DNA of 64,000 nt, taken from assembly GCF_015666175.1 (NCBI RefSeq), contig NZ_JADPIE010000008.1, positions 51,260 through 115,259 of the forward strand, written 5' to 3'. This document shows, one piece after another, positions 43,141 through 51,303 of the stretch. The notes under the pieces are model-generated. The model searched no databases. It had not been told where the DNA came from and was given only the letters and a program-made list of their open reading frames with translations. This stretch comes from Halonatronomonas betaini (lineage in GTDB: Bacteria; Bacillota; Halanaerobiia; Halanaerobiales; Halarsenatibacteraceae). Each line of letters opens with the position of its first letter. The stretch's first letter is position 1. Made by a program: the position numbers and the translations under genes.

Positions 43141-44394
43141 TTATTTGCCTGGCCTCTTATGGTCAGGCTTTTTGTTTTCTTTATTTTGAAGATAATAATA
43201 AATTGCACCACTAACAAAAACCAGGCCGGCAAGGAATATCCAGCTATTATGATAGTGATCATATTGGTCAGCCAATAAACCAAATAAAGGAGGACCAACC
43301 ACTACTCCAGTTCTAAGAAAGATAAGTGATAAACCTGAAGCAATTCCTGTTTGTTCTGATCGCACTCTCTCCCCAACAACAGTAAAATATAGACCACTCC
43401 AGCCAAAAGCAGTGAGTCCAAGCAGGAATGAAATAGCAAGAATTATAAGCTGGCTACTTGCAAGCATATCTCCAAAGAATCCATAGCTTAAATTGAGTAA
43501 TATAATAATCAACATAATTAATATAAAGCTGATAGTCCTGTCACCTTTGAAAATTGAGTCGCTGACCCAGCCCCAGAGAGTTCTTCCGAAGATACCTCCG
43601 ATTTGAACTACACCTAAAGCAAATCCTGCCAGAGATGAACTATAACCTAAATCAGTAGTTAGAAATAGAGTATAATGGGCTGGAATAGATCCGACTGCCA
43701 GACCAAAAATAAGTCCTAAAGAACAGGTAAGTATTAATTGTTTATTTTTTAGTAGTTCTAAAATATTATCCTTAAAACTGGCGTCAGAATTATTATCATT
43801 GTTGTTAAGAGAAGTATCAGGGTTATAGGCTTTTTTAACAAAAATACCTAAAGCTATTGTTAAAAGACTTGATATTAGAATTGCTCCTCTCCAACCAAGG
43901 CTTATAGCCAGAATTGGTAAAAGTGTAGCTCCGGCAAAACCACCAATGCCGCTACCTGAATGCATTAGCCCCATGGATAAACCCCGGTTTTCAGGTTTGA
44001 CTTCATCCATGATTGATTTATTTACAGCTGGCGTAATAATGCTAAAGCCGATGCCGGTTATAAATGCTAAAATTAAAATGATGCTGTATACTGGTGAGAT
44101 TGTATGGGCCAGCATTAGAAAGCCAATGCTGAAGATACCAAAAAGCAATGTCTTTTTTGAACCTACCTTATCAACAATATTGCCGCTGAAGATGGCGACA
44201 CCAGTGGCTGATAAAAATAAAAATGTTGAGTAAAGACCGGCTTCTGTTCTGGAAATACCGAAGTCATCCTGGATAAAAGGCATTAATGACTGGATGCCCT
44301 GGATATTAATAAAAGCTCCCATATAACCAGTGGAAAGGATAAATAATAATTTCCATTGCAGTCCATTCTTAAGTTCATCTATCTTGTTTAACAT
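43141..44394 (-). CDS. MFS transporter
   Basis: The 417-residue protein has twelve membrane segments, with FSGNIVDKVGSKKTLLFG as loop 2-3 motif and a central hydrophilic loop (SLNNNDNNSDASFKDN). SGSGIGGFAGATLLPILAI fits helix 5. It resembles the nitrate/oxalate-formate antiporter-like MFS group, but the substrate is not readable. AGGAGG lies before the ATG. It is convergent with the TRAP operon and its last codons overlap that operon's terminator. Confidence 0.85.
   Translation of the reverse strand: MLNKIDELKNGLQWKLLFILSTGYMGAFINIQGIQSLMPFIQDDFGISRTEAGLYSTFLFLSATGVAIFSGNIVDKVGSKKTLLFGIFSIGFLMLAHTISPVYSIILILAFITGIGFSIITPAVNKSIMDEVKPENRGLSMGLMHSGSGIGGFAGATLLPILAISLGWRGAILISSLLTIALGIFVKKAYNPDTSLNNNDNNSDASFKDNILELLKNKQLILTCSLGLIFGLAVGSIPAHYTLFLTTDLGYSSSLAGFALGVVQIGGIFGRTLWGWVSDSIFKGDRTISFILIMLIIILLNLSYGFFGDMLASSQLIILAISFLLGLTAFGWSGLYFTVVGERVRSEQTGIASGLSLIFLRTGVVVGPPLFGLLADQYDHYHNSWIFLAGLVFVSGAIYYYLQNKENKKPDHKRPGK
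43147..43174 (+). terminator. Terminator of the TRAP operon inside the convergent MFS gene
   Basis: An 8-bp stem (43147-43154 with 43161-43168, one G-T pair), loop TCTTAT, is followed by TTTTTGTTTT. It begins 14 bases after the macro-domain stop and lies within the 3' end of the minus-strand MFS gene. Confidence 0.75.
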
Positions 44395-44625
44395 TTTGGT
44401 TAATTACCTCCTTTAAATAGTATATCTTTATTTAAGTAATTCTTCAATCTAATTGCTAATAACTTTTTCTATCCTTGATATCTTATCTGCTTTATATCGA
44501 TAGTATATTAACATTACACTGATATAGAAATAGAATTATTTCAGATAATATTGTAATTAGTTTTACAACAGGGGATTTTTATAATAAGATAAGTATTGAA
44601 ATATAAAAATGAGGTGGATATAAAT

Positions 44626-45339
44626 ATGTCAGAATTAAAAGATGCAATAATTTTAAGTGATTTTGATGGGACAATAACAGTTGATGATACTAACAATGCA
44701 ATCTTTGCCAACTTTAATCAGAGAGAATCAGAAGATATAGTTGATCACTATCGTAATAATCAGGATGAATTAGGGATTAGATGGCTTTTAGCAGAGCAAT
44801 ATAAGAGTCTTGATATAACTAGAAGACAGTTAAAAGAGTTTGTAATAAATGAAGTCCCAATTGAACCAACCTTTCCAGAGTTTTTAGAATTTATTCAGGA
44901 AAATAATTTTACCTTTGCTGTTTTAAGTGGAGGTTTTCAGGATTATATAAAAATACTATTAAAACATTATAATATTGAAAAGGACTTTCCTGTTTATGCA
45001 AATAAACTGGTATTTCCAGAGGATGACGATTCTAATCGCAATTATATTAAGGCGGAATTTGCCTATCCTCCGGAGGAATCATTATCTGAATTTGGACCTG
45101 TTCCAACACCAAAGGGAATGATTATTAATAAGTATCAGGAAGAAGGCTTACCGATATTTTATCTTGGAGACGGCAGGACTGATCGGCATGCCATCGGTAG
45201 AGCTGATTATATTTTGGCTAAAAAAGGGAGTTTTTTAGAAGGATTCTGTAATGATAAAGACTGTGATTTTTATGTATTTGAAGACTTTATTGAGGCTAAA
45301 GAGTATATAGTTGATAAGTTGAAGAAAGAGAAGAGATAA
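44626..45339 (+). CDS. HAD-IB phosphatase, MtnX-like
   Basis: The 237-residue protein has the HAD nucleophile motif LSDFDGTIT (Asp12, Asp14), VLSGGFQDYI as motif II, Lys in TPKGMIINKY, and FYLGDGRTDRHAI as motif III. This arrangement resembles MtnX (2-hydroxy-3-keto-5-methylthiopentenyl-1-phosphate phosphatase) and related phosphoserine phosphatase-like enzymes. No other methionine-salvage genes are near, so substrate is open. ATG 44626 is set by GAGGTGG eight bases upstream. Single gene. Confidence 0.8.
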   Translation: MSELKDAIILSDFDGTITVDDTNNAIFANFNQRESEDIVDHYRNNQDELGIRWLLAEQYKSLDITRRQLKEFVINEVPIEPTFPEFLEFIQENNFTFAVLSGGFQDYIKILLKHYNIEKDFPVYANKLVFPEDDDSNRNYIKAEFAYPPEESLSEFGPVPTPKGMIINKYQEEGLPIFYLGDGRTDRHAIGRADYILAKKGSFLEGFCNDKDCDFYVFEDFIEAKEYIVDKLKKEKR

Positions 45340-45369
45340 AAGAATAGTAGGATAAATATAATAAATAAA

Positions 45370-45425
45370 AAAGCCCCACCAAGGAACTTGCTGTATTATC
45401 AGCAGTTCTGGTGGGGTTTAATTTA
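45370..45425. terminator. Long bidirectional terminator
   Basis: A long interrupted hairpin, with the outer stem GCCCCACCA pairing with TGGTGGGG(T) and an inner CTGCTG-type pairing, is flanked by A and T runs. It serves the MtnX-like gene and the convergent AbgT-like gene. Confidence 0.8.
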
Positions 45426-45442
45426 TGGTAGGGTATTTGTTT

Positions 45443-46972
45443 TTATAAGAAGATAGTTCCTGCTGGTCCCAGTGGTAGACCAAAGAAGAACCAGATTATT
45501 AATAATACTGTCCAGGCAACCATAAATGCGATTGAATACGGGACCATTGTTGATATTAGTGTTCCTAGACCAATATCCTCATCCCATTTCTGCGCAAAGG
45601 CGATTATTATTGCAAAATATGGCATTAAAGGTGTAATAATATTTGTTGTTGAATCACCAATTCTATATGCCATCTGAGCAAACTCTGGTGAATAACCTAA
45701 CTGCATAAGTAGAGGAACAAAGACCGGGGCCATGATTGCCCACTTGGCTGAAGCGCTACCGACAAATAAGTTGATAAATCCTGAAACCAGGATAAAGACA
45801 ATTATGAATGGTAGGCCAGTAAATCCTATAGTTTCAAGGAATTCAGCACCGCTGATAGCTAAAATAGTACCGATATTTGTCCAGTCGAAATAGGCAACAA
45901 ACTGACCGGCAGCAAAGGCCAGAGCAACATATGCACCCATATCGGCCATCGATTCTTCCATGAATTCAGCGACTTCATCGCTGGACTCAATTGTCCCGGC
46001 AGCCTTACCATAAACAATACCTGGAATTAAGAAGAGCAGTGTAATTAACGGCACCATACCGCCGACAAATGGCGAAGCACCTTCAATTAATTCGCCTTCC
46101 GGGCTCCTTAAAATTCCACCTTCAGGCACTGTCATAATCAATAGAATTATAATACAGATTAAAAAGGCAATTCCTGCAGCTTTTAAACCTCTGCTTTCTC
46201 TTGGAGTAATCTCATCCATATCTTCAGTATATTCTCCGGTATATTCTCCAAAACGAGGGGCAACAATTTTCTCAGTTACCCAGGTACCGACAATAGTTAT
46301 AACAAAGGTTGAGACGATCATAAAATAATAGTTAACTGAGGGGTCGACCATATAACCTGTATCAAGGATATGAGCAGCCTCCTGGGTTATACCAGCTAGC
46401 ATTGGATCCAGTGTTCCTAATAATAGGTTGGCACTGAAACCACCTGAAACACCGGCAAAAGCAGCTGCCAGACCGACTATAGGATGGCGACCTTTAGCTG
46501 AAAAGATAATAGCTCCTAATGGAACAAGTACAACATAACCGGCATCAGAAGCAATATTTGACATGATACCTGCAAAGACAATTGCTGAGGTGATGTATTT
46601 ATCAGGTGCACCCATAACGAACTTCTTCAGGGCAGCAGAAATTAAACCACCTTTATCAGCAACACCAACACCAATCATAGCGACTAAAACAACGCCTAAT
46701 GGAGCAAAACCTGTAAAGTTATCGACAGCTTCTGTAAGCATTTGCTGGAAGCCTTCGACGGAGAGCAGGTTAAATGCTTCGATTGTCTCTCCAGTGGTAG
46801 GATGTTCAACCTGAATACCCAGTCCAGATATTAATGCTGAAACTAAAATAACTAATAAGGCCATAATAAAGAATAATATCAATGGATGGGGTAAACGGTT
46901 TCCTACCCGTTCAATCCTGTTTAGAAAAGCATCTGTTAAACCAGAGCTTTCCTGTGGATTTGAGTTAGACAT
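45443..46972 (-). CDS. AbgT family transporter
   Basis: The 509-residue membrane protein starts LNRIERVGNRLPHPLILFFIMALLVILVSA and has FAPLGVVLVAMIGVGVADKGGLISAAL, NIASDAGYVVLVPLGAIIF and GFSANLLLGTLDPMLAGITQEAA. FINLFVGSASAKWAIMAPVFVPLLM and GDSTTNIITPLMPYFAIIIAF complete the AbgT pattern. Members import p-aminobenzoyl-glutamate or export sulfonamides by cation coupling. No abgA/abgB hydrolase adjoins. AGGAGG-like site precedes the ATG. Single-gene unit. Confidence 0.92.
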   Translation of the reverse strand: MSNSNPQESSGLTDAFLNRIERVGNRLPHPLILFFIMALLVILVSALISGLGIQVEHPTTGETIEAFNLLSVEGFQQMLTEAVDNFTGFAPLGVVLVAMIGVGVADKGGLISAALKKFVMGAPDKYITSAIVFAGIMSNIASDAGYVVLVPLGAIIFSAKGRHPIVGLAAAFAGVSGGFSANLLLGTLDPMLAGITQEAAHILDTGYMVDPSVNYYFMIVSTFVITIVGTWVTEKIVAPRFGEYTGEYTEDMDEITPRESRGLKAAGIAFLICIIILLIMTVPEGGILRSPEGELIEGASPFVGGMVPLITLLFLIPGIVYGKAAGTIESSDEVAEFMEESMADMGAYVALAFAAGQFVAYFDWTNIGTILAISGAEFLETIGFTGLPFIIVFILVSGFINLFVGSASAKWAIMAPVFVPLLMQLGYSPEFAQMAYRIGDSTTNIITPLMPYFAIIIAFAQKWDEDIGLGTLISTMVPYSIAFMVAWTVLLIIWFFFGLPLGPAGTIFL

Positions 46973-47134
46973 ATTAATCCTCCTTTAGAATAATATTTTA
47001 ATAATGTAAAGTGTTAAAAAAGTATAAAAAAATTGGACTTTTCACAATCCTTAATAATGTTAACATATATGCTAAACATTTTACAAGGTATTTTAGCAGT
47101 TAATTTTATTCATTATATATTTTTAAAAAAACAC

Positions 47135-47163
47135 TTGCAGGATTGCCCACTTGATGATATAAT
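47135..47163 (+). promoter_or_regulatory. Promoter of the tadA-tRNA-ffs region
   Basis: TTGCAG (47135-47140) and TATAAT (47158-47163) have a 17-base spacer. The tadA start is 45 bases downstream. No terminator is visible between tadA and the SRP RNA, so this promoter may drive tadA, both tRNA-Ser genes and SRP RNA. Confidence 0.75.
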
Positions 47164-47207
47164 GTTTATTGCGTCTTAAGAAAGAAATAAGTTTAGGATG
47201 TTATAAA

Positions 47208-47675
47208 ATGAATCAGCCAGATAATTATTATATGGATATTGCCCTTGAAGAGGCCAGAAAAGCAGCTGCTAAGCTGGAAGTTCCAGTTGGTGCTGTGGTG
47301 GTTAACTCAGGCCAGATTATCGGCAGAGGCCATAATCTACGGGAGGCAAGTCAGGATCCGACCAGCCATGCTGAAATGATAGCAATCAGGGCTGCCGCTA
47401 AAGAGATTGGTTCCTGGCGATTAGAAGAGGCTGATTTATATGTTACATTAGAACCCTGTCCGATGTGTGCAGGGGCAATTCTTCAGGCAAGATTAAAGAA
47501 AGTTGTTTATGGAGCTACAGATCCTAAAGCTGGGGCTGCAGGAGCATTATATAATCTGCTTGAAGATAATAGATTTAACCATCAGGTTGAACTGGTTACA
47601 GGTGTTAGAGCCGAAGAGTCCAGTCAGCTTTTAAAAGATTTTTTCCGCCAATTACGATTGGGGAAGGATGGGTGA
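47208..47675 (+). CDS. tadA: tRNA adenosine(34) deaminase
   Basis: The 155-residue enzyme converts A34 to inosine, chiefly in tRNA-Arg(ACG). The zinc site is His54-Ala-Glu56 (TSHAEM) with Cys84 and Cys87 (EPCPMC). The ATG at 47208 follows AGGA by nine bases; a TTG 39 bases upstream is in frame but overlaps the promoter end. The stop lies inside the tRNA-Ser(CGA) gene: the last 14 bases of tadA are the first 14 of the tRNA. Confidence 0.95.
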   Translation: MNQPDNYYMDIALEEARKAAAKLEVPVGAVVVNSGQIIGRGHNLREASQDPTSHAEMIAIRAAAKEIGSWRLEEADLYVTLEPCPMCAGAILQARLKKVVYGATDPKAGAAGALYNLLEDNRFNHQVELVTGVRAEESSQLLKDFFRQLRLGKDG

Positions 47676-47755
47676 GTCTGGCTGAAACCGCTCGACTCGA
47701 AATCGAGTAGGCACTTAATAGTGCCTCGAGGGTTCGAATCCCTCTCCTTCCGCCA
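47662..47755 (+). tRNA. tRNA-Ser (anticodon CGA)
   Basis: Acceptor GGAAGGA pairs with TCCTTCC. The anticodon stem CTCGA/TCGAG encloses CTCGAAA with anticodon CGA, and a long variable arm (GGCACTTAATAGTGCC) is typical of class II tRNA. The T loop is TTCGAAT and 3' CCA is encoded. The first 14 bases are shared with the tadA coding end. Confidence 0.96.
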
Positions 47756-47787
47756 TAAGAGAATAATCCATTAATTAAGTCATAGAC

Positions 47788-47881
<94 letters not shown>

Positions 47882-47909
47882 ATATATTTTGCAATTTTGC
47901 TTATAAAGT

Positions 47910-48190
47910 TTGGCCGTACTAGATGGGGTGGTAGCGGTGCCCTGTAACCTGCAAGCCGCTATAGCAGGATCGAAGGCCGTGCTGAGGGCTTCTCCTTTGG
48001 GGGTCTGGCCCTGATAAGTGGTGTTGACAATTGGGTCTCACGCAATGAAGCTTTGCGAACCCCGTCAGGTCCGGGAGGAAGCAGCGGTAAGCAAATGTCT
48101 TCATGTGCCGTGAGGGTACCTGGTTCGAGCTAACTGTCAGGGTAACGCCTTGGAGGAGATGTTCGAAGCCGGTGTACGGCCAATTTTTTT
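47910..48190 (+). ncRNA. ffs: Signal recognition particle RNA, large Firmicute type
   Basis: About 274 bases start and end with a perfect 10-bp pairing (TTGGCCGTAC at 47910-47919 with GTACGGCCAA at 48174-48183). The conserved domain IV phrase GTCAGGTCCGGGAGGAAGC lies at 48064-48082. A T run (48184-48190) ends it. The size fits the Bacillus-type RNA with an Alu domain. The location directly before dnaX and after tadA is the usual Firmicute order. Confidence 0.95.
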
Positions 48191-48209
48191 TAAAACAGGG
48201 AGGATAAAA

Positions 48210-50120
48210 ATGGCTTTTCTCTCGCTTTATCGAAAATATCGTCCTAAAAACTTTTCAGATTTAGTTGGACAGGAGCAGGTCGTTCAGACTCTAAAGAATT
48301 CAATAGAGTTTGAGCGAATTTCTCATGCCTATTTATTTGCCGGACCTAGAGGGACTGGAAAGACTTCTACTGCTAAGGTTTATGCCCGTGCGTTAAACTG
48401 TCTTGAAGAAGAACGAATTGAACCCTGTGGTCAATGTGAGAACTGTAAAAGGATTGATAATGATCAATCTATGGATTTAATTGAAATTGATGCTGCTTCT
48501 AATCGTGGAATTGAGGCTATTAGAGAGTTAAGGGAGAAAGTTAAATTTTATCCAGGTGAAGGCCGGTATAAAATTTATATTATTGATGAGGTTCATATGC
48601 TGACCAATCAGGCCTTTAATGCTCTCTTAAAAACTTTAGAGGAACCGCCAGATAAGGTTATCTTTATTCTGGCTACAACTGAGCCCCATAAAGTTATTCC
48701 GACAATTTTATCCCGGTGTCAGCGCTTTGATTTTTCACTATTAACCCAGCAGGAGATTGCCAGTCGTCTTGAATATATCTGTCAGGAAGAGAATATTCAG
48801 TATGAAAGAGAGGCTTTAAACCTAATTGCCTACAGTTCCAGTGGCGGTATGCGAGACGCTATCAGTCTTTTAGATCAGGCTATCTCTTATTCTGGCAAGG
48901 ATATTTCTTTAGAACAGATAGAAGAGATGTTAGGCCGGGTTAAAGTTAAGACACTTTCAAGGTTTGTTAATTATCTGGCTGAAAATGATACTGCTGGAGC
49001 TATTGAGCTCTCAGGCCAGCTACAATCGGCTGGGAGAACAGTTGGCAGAATTGTTTCAGATTTAATAGATTATTGTCGGCAGTTAATGTTGATTGCCAAT
49101 GATAGTCCTAAACTGGCTTATAGAGGGCTGGATTCCGGGAGAAAGAACTTACTGGAAAATGATAGCAAGCTCTTTTCAGCAGATGAAATCAATTATATAG
49201 TTTCTAAGTTGACTGAACTTGATGGTCAGCTCCGTTATGCTGAAAGGCCTGATATCTTACTGGAGCTAACTCTGGTCAGGTTGACTGATCCGGCAGCTGA
49301 TGAAAGCAGGGCCGGTCTGGCCAGACGATTAACTGAAATTGAGGATAAATTGGCTGCAATTGAAAGCGGTCAGGGTATCTCTTTTGCTCCAGAGGAGGAA
49401 GTTTTAGTAGAAGCTGAGAAAAAATCAGTGGAAACTAAATCCTCAGGGGGATCCAAATCTTCAGTGGAGCCTGAAACTAAAGATAAATCTGTTGATAAAA
49501 TAGCACAGAATACTCAAAAGGACTCTGTTTCTGAACAAAGATTTGAAAAATCTGATAAAATAGATAGTATAAGACAGGCTGAAAGTTCAGATTCCAGGGG
49601 TAAAAAAGTTGCTCAGAGTTCTAAAAATACTGAAAGCAGGCCAATTCCAGAAAAAACCTGGCAGAAGATCTTAAATGATATCCGAAATGAGGATATTAGA
49701 ACTCATGCCATGGTTAAGGAGAGCCAGTTGCCGATTAGAAAAGGCGATAAGCTTAAATTCATTTTTTCTAAAGATAAACAGTTCCATTATCAACAGGCTG
49801 CCAAGCAATCTGCTCTTATAGAGCGAGTTGTTAATCAGTTGGCCAGTGAAAATTTAACTGTTCAGCTGGAGATAGAGGGCGAAAAGAATATTAATGATAA
49901 TAGAGAAGGTGGCTCTGGAAATTTTAGTAAAGGGGAAAGTTCTTCGCAAAATAGCTCAAATAGAAGTTCACAGGGAGAATTTCCTCTATTAAAGGAAGCC
50001 CAAAAAGTCTTTGGAGGAAGAATTATTAAAGTTTCAGATGAGATGATTTCTAATTTTAAAGGAGGTAATAAAAATGAACATGAAGAAAATGATGAAACAG
50101 GCACAACAGATGCAGGCTAA
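48210..50120 (+). CDS. dnaX: DNA polymerase III subunit gamma/tau
   Basis: The 636-residue clamp-loader ATPase starts MAFLSLYRKYRP at 48210 with GGGAGGA just upstream; an open frame extends 20 codons into the SRP RNA but lacks a ribosome site. Walker A GPRGTGKT is at 45-52, zinc Cys at 64, 73, 76 and 79, Walker B YIIDEVHML, and sensor LSRCQRF. From about 390 the sequence becomes low-complexity, Ser/Lys/Glu-rich, then a tau-type C-terminal domain (PEKTWQKILNDIRNEDIRTHAMVKE). The last 47 bases overlap ybaB. Confidence 0.95.
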   Translation: MAFLSLYRKYRPKNFSDLVGQEQVVQTLKNSIEFERISHAYLFAGPRGTGKTSTAKVYARALNCLEEERIEPCGQCENCKRIDNDQSMDLIEIDAASNRGIEAIRELREKVKFYPGEGRYKIYIIDEVHMLTNQAFNALLKTLEEPPDKVIFILATTEPHKVIPTILSRCQRFDFSLLTQQEIASRLEYICQEENIQYEREALNLIAYSSSGGMRDAISLLDQAISYSGKDISLEQIEEMLGRVKVKTLSRFVNYLAENDTAGAIELSGQLQSAGRTVGRIVSDLIDYCRQLMLIANDSPKLAYRGLDSGRKNLLENDSKLFSADEINYIVSKLTELDGQLRYAERPDILLELTLVRLTDPAADESRAGLARRLTEIEDKLAAIESGQGISFAPEEEVLVEAEKKSVETKSSGGSKSSVEPETKDKSVDKIAQNTQKDSVSEQRFEKSDKIDSIRQAESSDSRGKKVAQSSKNTESRPIPEKTWQKILNDIRNEDIRTHAMVKESQLPIRKGDKLKFIFSKDKQFHYQQAAKQSALIERVVNQLASENLTVQLEIEGEKNINDNREGGSGNFSKGESSSQNSSNRSSQGEFPLLKEAQKVFGGRIIKVSDEMISNFKGGNKNEHEENDETGTTDAG

Positions 50121-50382
50121 AATGGAGAAAATGCAGGAAGAACTTAAGGAGAGAACTGTTGAAGCAACTGCCGGTGGTGGCGTTGTAAAAGTAGTTGTTA
50201 ACGGTAAATTTCAGGTGCTGGATCTAGAGATAGACCCGGATGCAGTTGATCCTGATGATGTTGAAATGCTTGAAGATTTAGTTCTAGCAGCTATTAATGA
50301 AGGTATGAGAGATGTCCAGGATATGATTAATGATGAGATGGGCGATCTTACCGGAGGAATGAATCTGCCGGGGATGTTTTAA
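50074..50382 (+). CDS. ybaB: YbaB/EbfC nucleoid-associated protein
   Basis: The 102-residue protein has a Met/Gln-rich N-terminal helix (MKKMMKQAQQMQAKMEKMQEEL), VEATAGGGVVKVVVNGKFQVLDLEIDPDAVDPDD, and a C-terminal helix: the YbaB fold, a DNA-binding dimer. GGAGG nine bases before ATG 50074 lies in the dnaX end. Order dnaX-ybaB-recR is conserved. Confidence 0.95.
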   Translation: MNMKKMMKQAQQMQAKMEKMQEELKERTVEATAGGGVVKVVVNGKFQVLDLEIDPDAVDPDDVEMLEDLVLAAINEGMRDVQDMINDEMGDLTGGMNLPGMF

Positions 50383-50982
50383 ATGTACCGCTACCCGAGA
50401 GCATTCAATCGGCTTAAGGCCGAGTTAGAAAAACTGCCTGGAATTGGCTCCAGAACAGCCACCAGGCTTAGTTTTCATCTTTTAGAGAGGCAGCAGGTTG
50501 ATCTAGATGAATTAGCCCAGGCGATTACTTCAATCAAAAGGGATATTCAGTTCTGCCAGGAATGCCATAATCTAACATCTGAAGAGCTCTGTTCGATCTG
50601 TCAGGAGGACAGGAATACGGATATAATCTGTATTGTTGAGAGCCCTGGAGATGTTATCGCCATGGAAAAAACTGGTGAATTTAGAGGGGTCTATCATGTG
50701 CTTCATGGTCTGATTTCTCCTCTGGATGATATTGGGCCTGAAGAGTTGTCTCTTGAAAATTTAGAAGAAAGAATTAGAAAATTTAATACTAAAGAGGTTA
50801 TTATTGCAACAGATCCCAGCGCTGAGGGAGATGCAACTGCTTTGTATTTGCAGAAAAAGTTGGCAGATTTAGATGTTAAATTGTCAAGGCTTGCCCAGGG
50901 GTTACCTGCCGGTGGAGATCTTGAATATGCTGATGAAGTAACCCTTTCCAGGTCTCTGGCCGGGCGCCAGGAGATCCAATAA
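50383..50982 (+). CDS. recR: Recombination mediator RecR
   Basis: The 199-residue protein has an N-terminal helix-hairpin-helix (LPGIGSRTATRLSFHLL), a zinc site (CQECHNLTSEELCSIC), and the Toprim part (IVESPGDVIAMEKTGEFRGVYHVLHG). It loads RecA with RecF/RecO in DNA repair. Its ATG follows the ybaB stop directly, so translation is coupled. A terminator follows. Confidence 0.96.
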   Translation: MYRYPRAFNRLKAELEKLPGIGSRTATRLSFHLLERQQVDLDELAQAITSIKRDIQFCQECHNLTSEELCSICQEDRNTDIICIVESPGDVIAMEKTGEFRGVYHVLHGLISPLDDIGPEELSLENLEERIRKFNTKEVIIATDPSAEGDATALYLQKKLADLDVKLSRLAQGLPAGGDLEYADEVTLSRSLAGRQEIQ

Positions 50983-50989
50983 AATTTGA

Positions 50990-51030
50990 CCCTATTCTGG
51001 TTTATCTCAGAATAGGGATTTTATTTTTGA
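50990..51030 (+). terminator. Terminator after recR
   Basis: A 10-bp stem (50990-50999 with 51008-51017) is followed by ATTTTATTTTTGA. Confidence 0.85.
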
Positions 51031-51120
51031 TGCATAAAATCTATTTATTTATCTGGTAAAGCGTAAAAGCTATAATTGAGTTGGAATATACAATATTTTT
51101 AAGACAGTATAGATTGATCG

Positions 51121-51219
51121 GTGCTGGTGTTGGACTGGAGCTGCCCCGGAGCAGACCCGGAGCAATCCCGCAGCATTCCCGGAGGAATCCCGGAGCAGAA
51201 CTGGATATGAATTGGAGTT
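51121..51219. repeat. Tandem repeat array 2, nine 11-bp units
   Basis: Nine units of 11 bp run without gaps: GTGCTGGTGTT, GGACTGGAGCT, GCCCCGGAGCA, GACCCGGAGCA, ATCCCGCAGCA, TTCCCGGAGGA, ATCCCGGAGCA, GAACTGGATAT and GAATTGGAGTT. The core at positions 3-7 is CCCGG in the middle and ACTGG or ATTGG at the edges. The array lies in a 321-base gap between the recR terminator and the terminator of the convergent DUF362 gene. It is the GC-rich part of an otherwise AT-rich gap. It shares period, phase and core with the array at 14980-15056. Function unknown. Confidence 0.85.
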
Positions 51220-51258
51220 ATTTAATAGAAAAGTAGAATTAATCAAGTGAAAAATAGA

Positions 51259-51296
51259 AATCTCGGCTAAGTTTTAATTTAGCCGAGATTTTTTAT
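51259..51296. terminator. Bidirectional terminator
   Basis: A 12-bp stem (51259-51270 with 51279-51290) is followed by TTTTTATTT on the plus side. It lies just beyond the end of the minus-strand DUF362 gene. Confidence 0.82.
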
Positions 51297-51303
51297 TTGC
51301 TTA

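Noticed and set aside
48150..48209. An N-terminal extension of dnaX running back into the SRP RNA
   Set aside because: The extra 20 codons coincide with the 3' stem and T run of the SRP RNA and lack a ribosome site; GGGAGGA directly precedes the ATG at 48210.
49415..49610. A programmed -1 frameshift site in dnaX that would give a short gamma form
   Set aside because: A runs occur (in GAGAAAAAATCA and GGTAAAAAAGTT), but the codon phase does not give an X-XXY-YYZ heptamer of the E. coli type, and no stimulating hairpin was evident.
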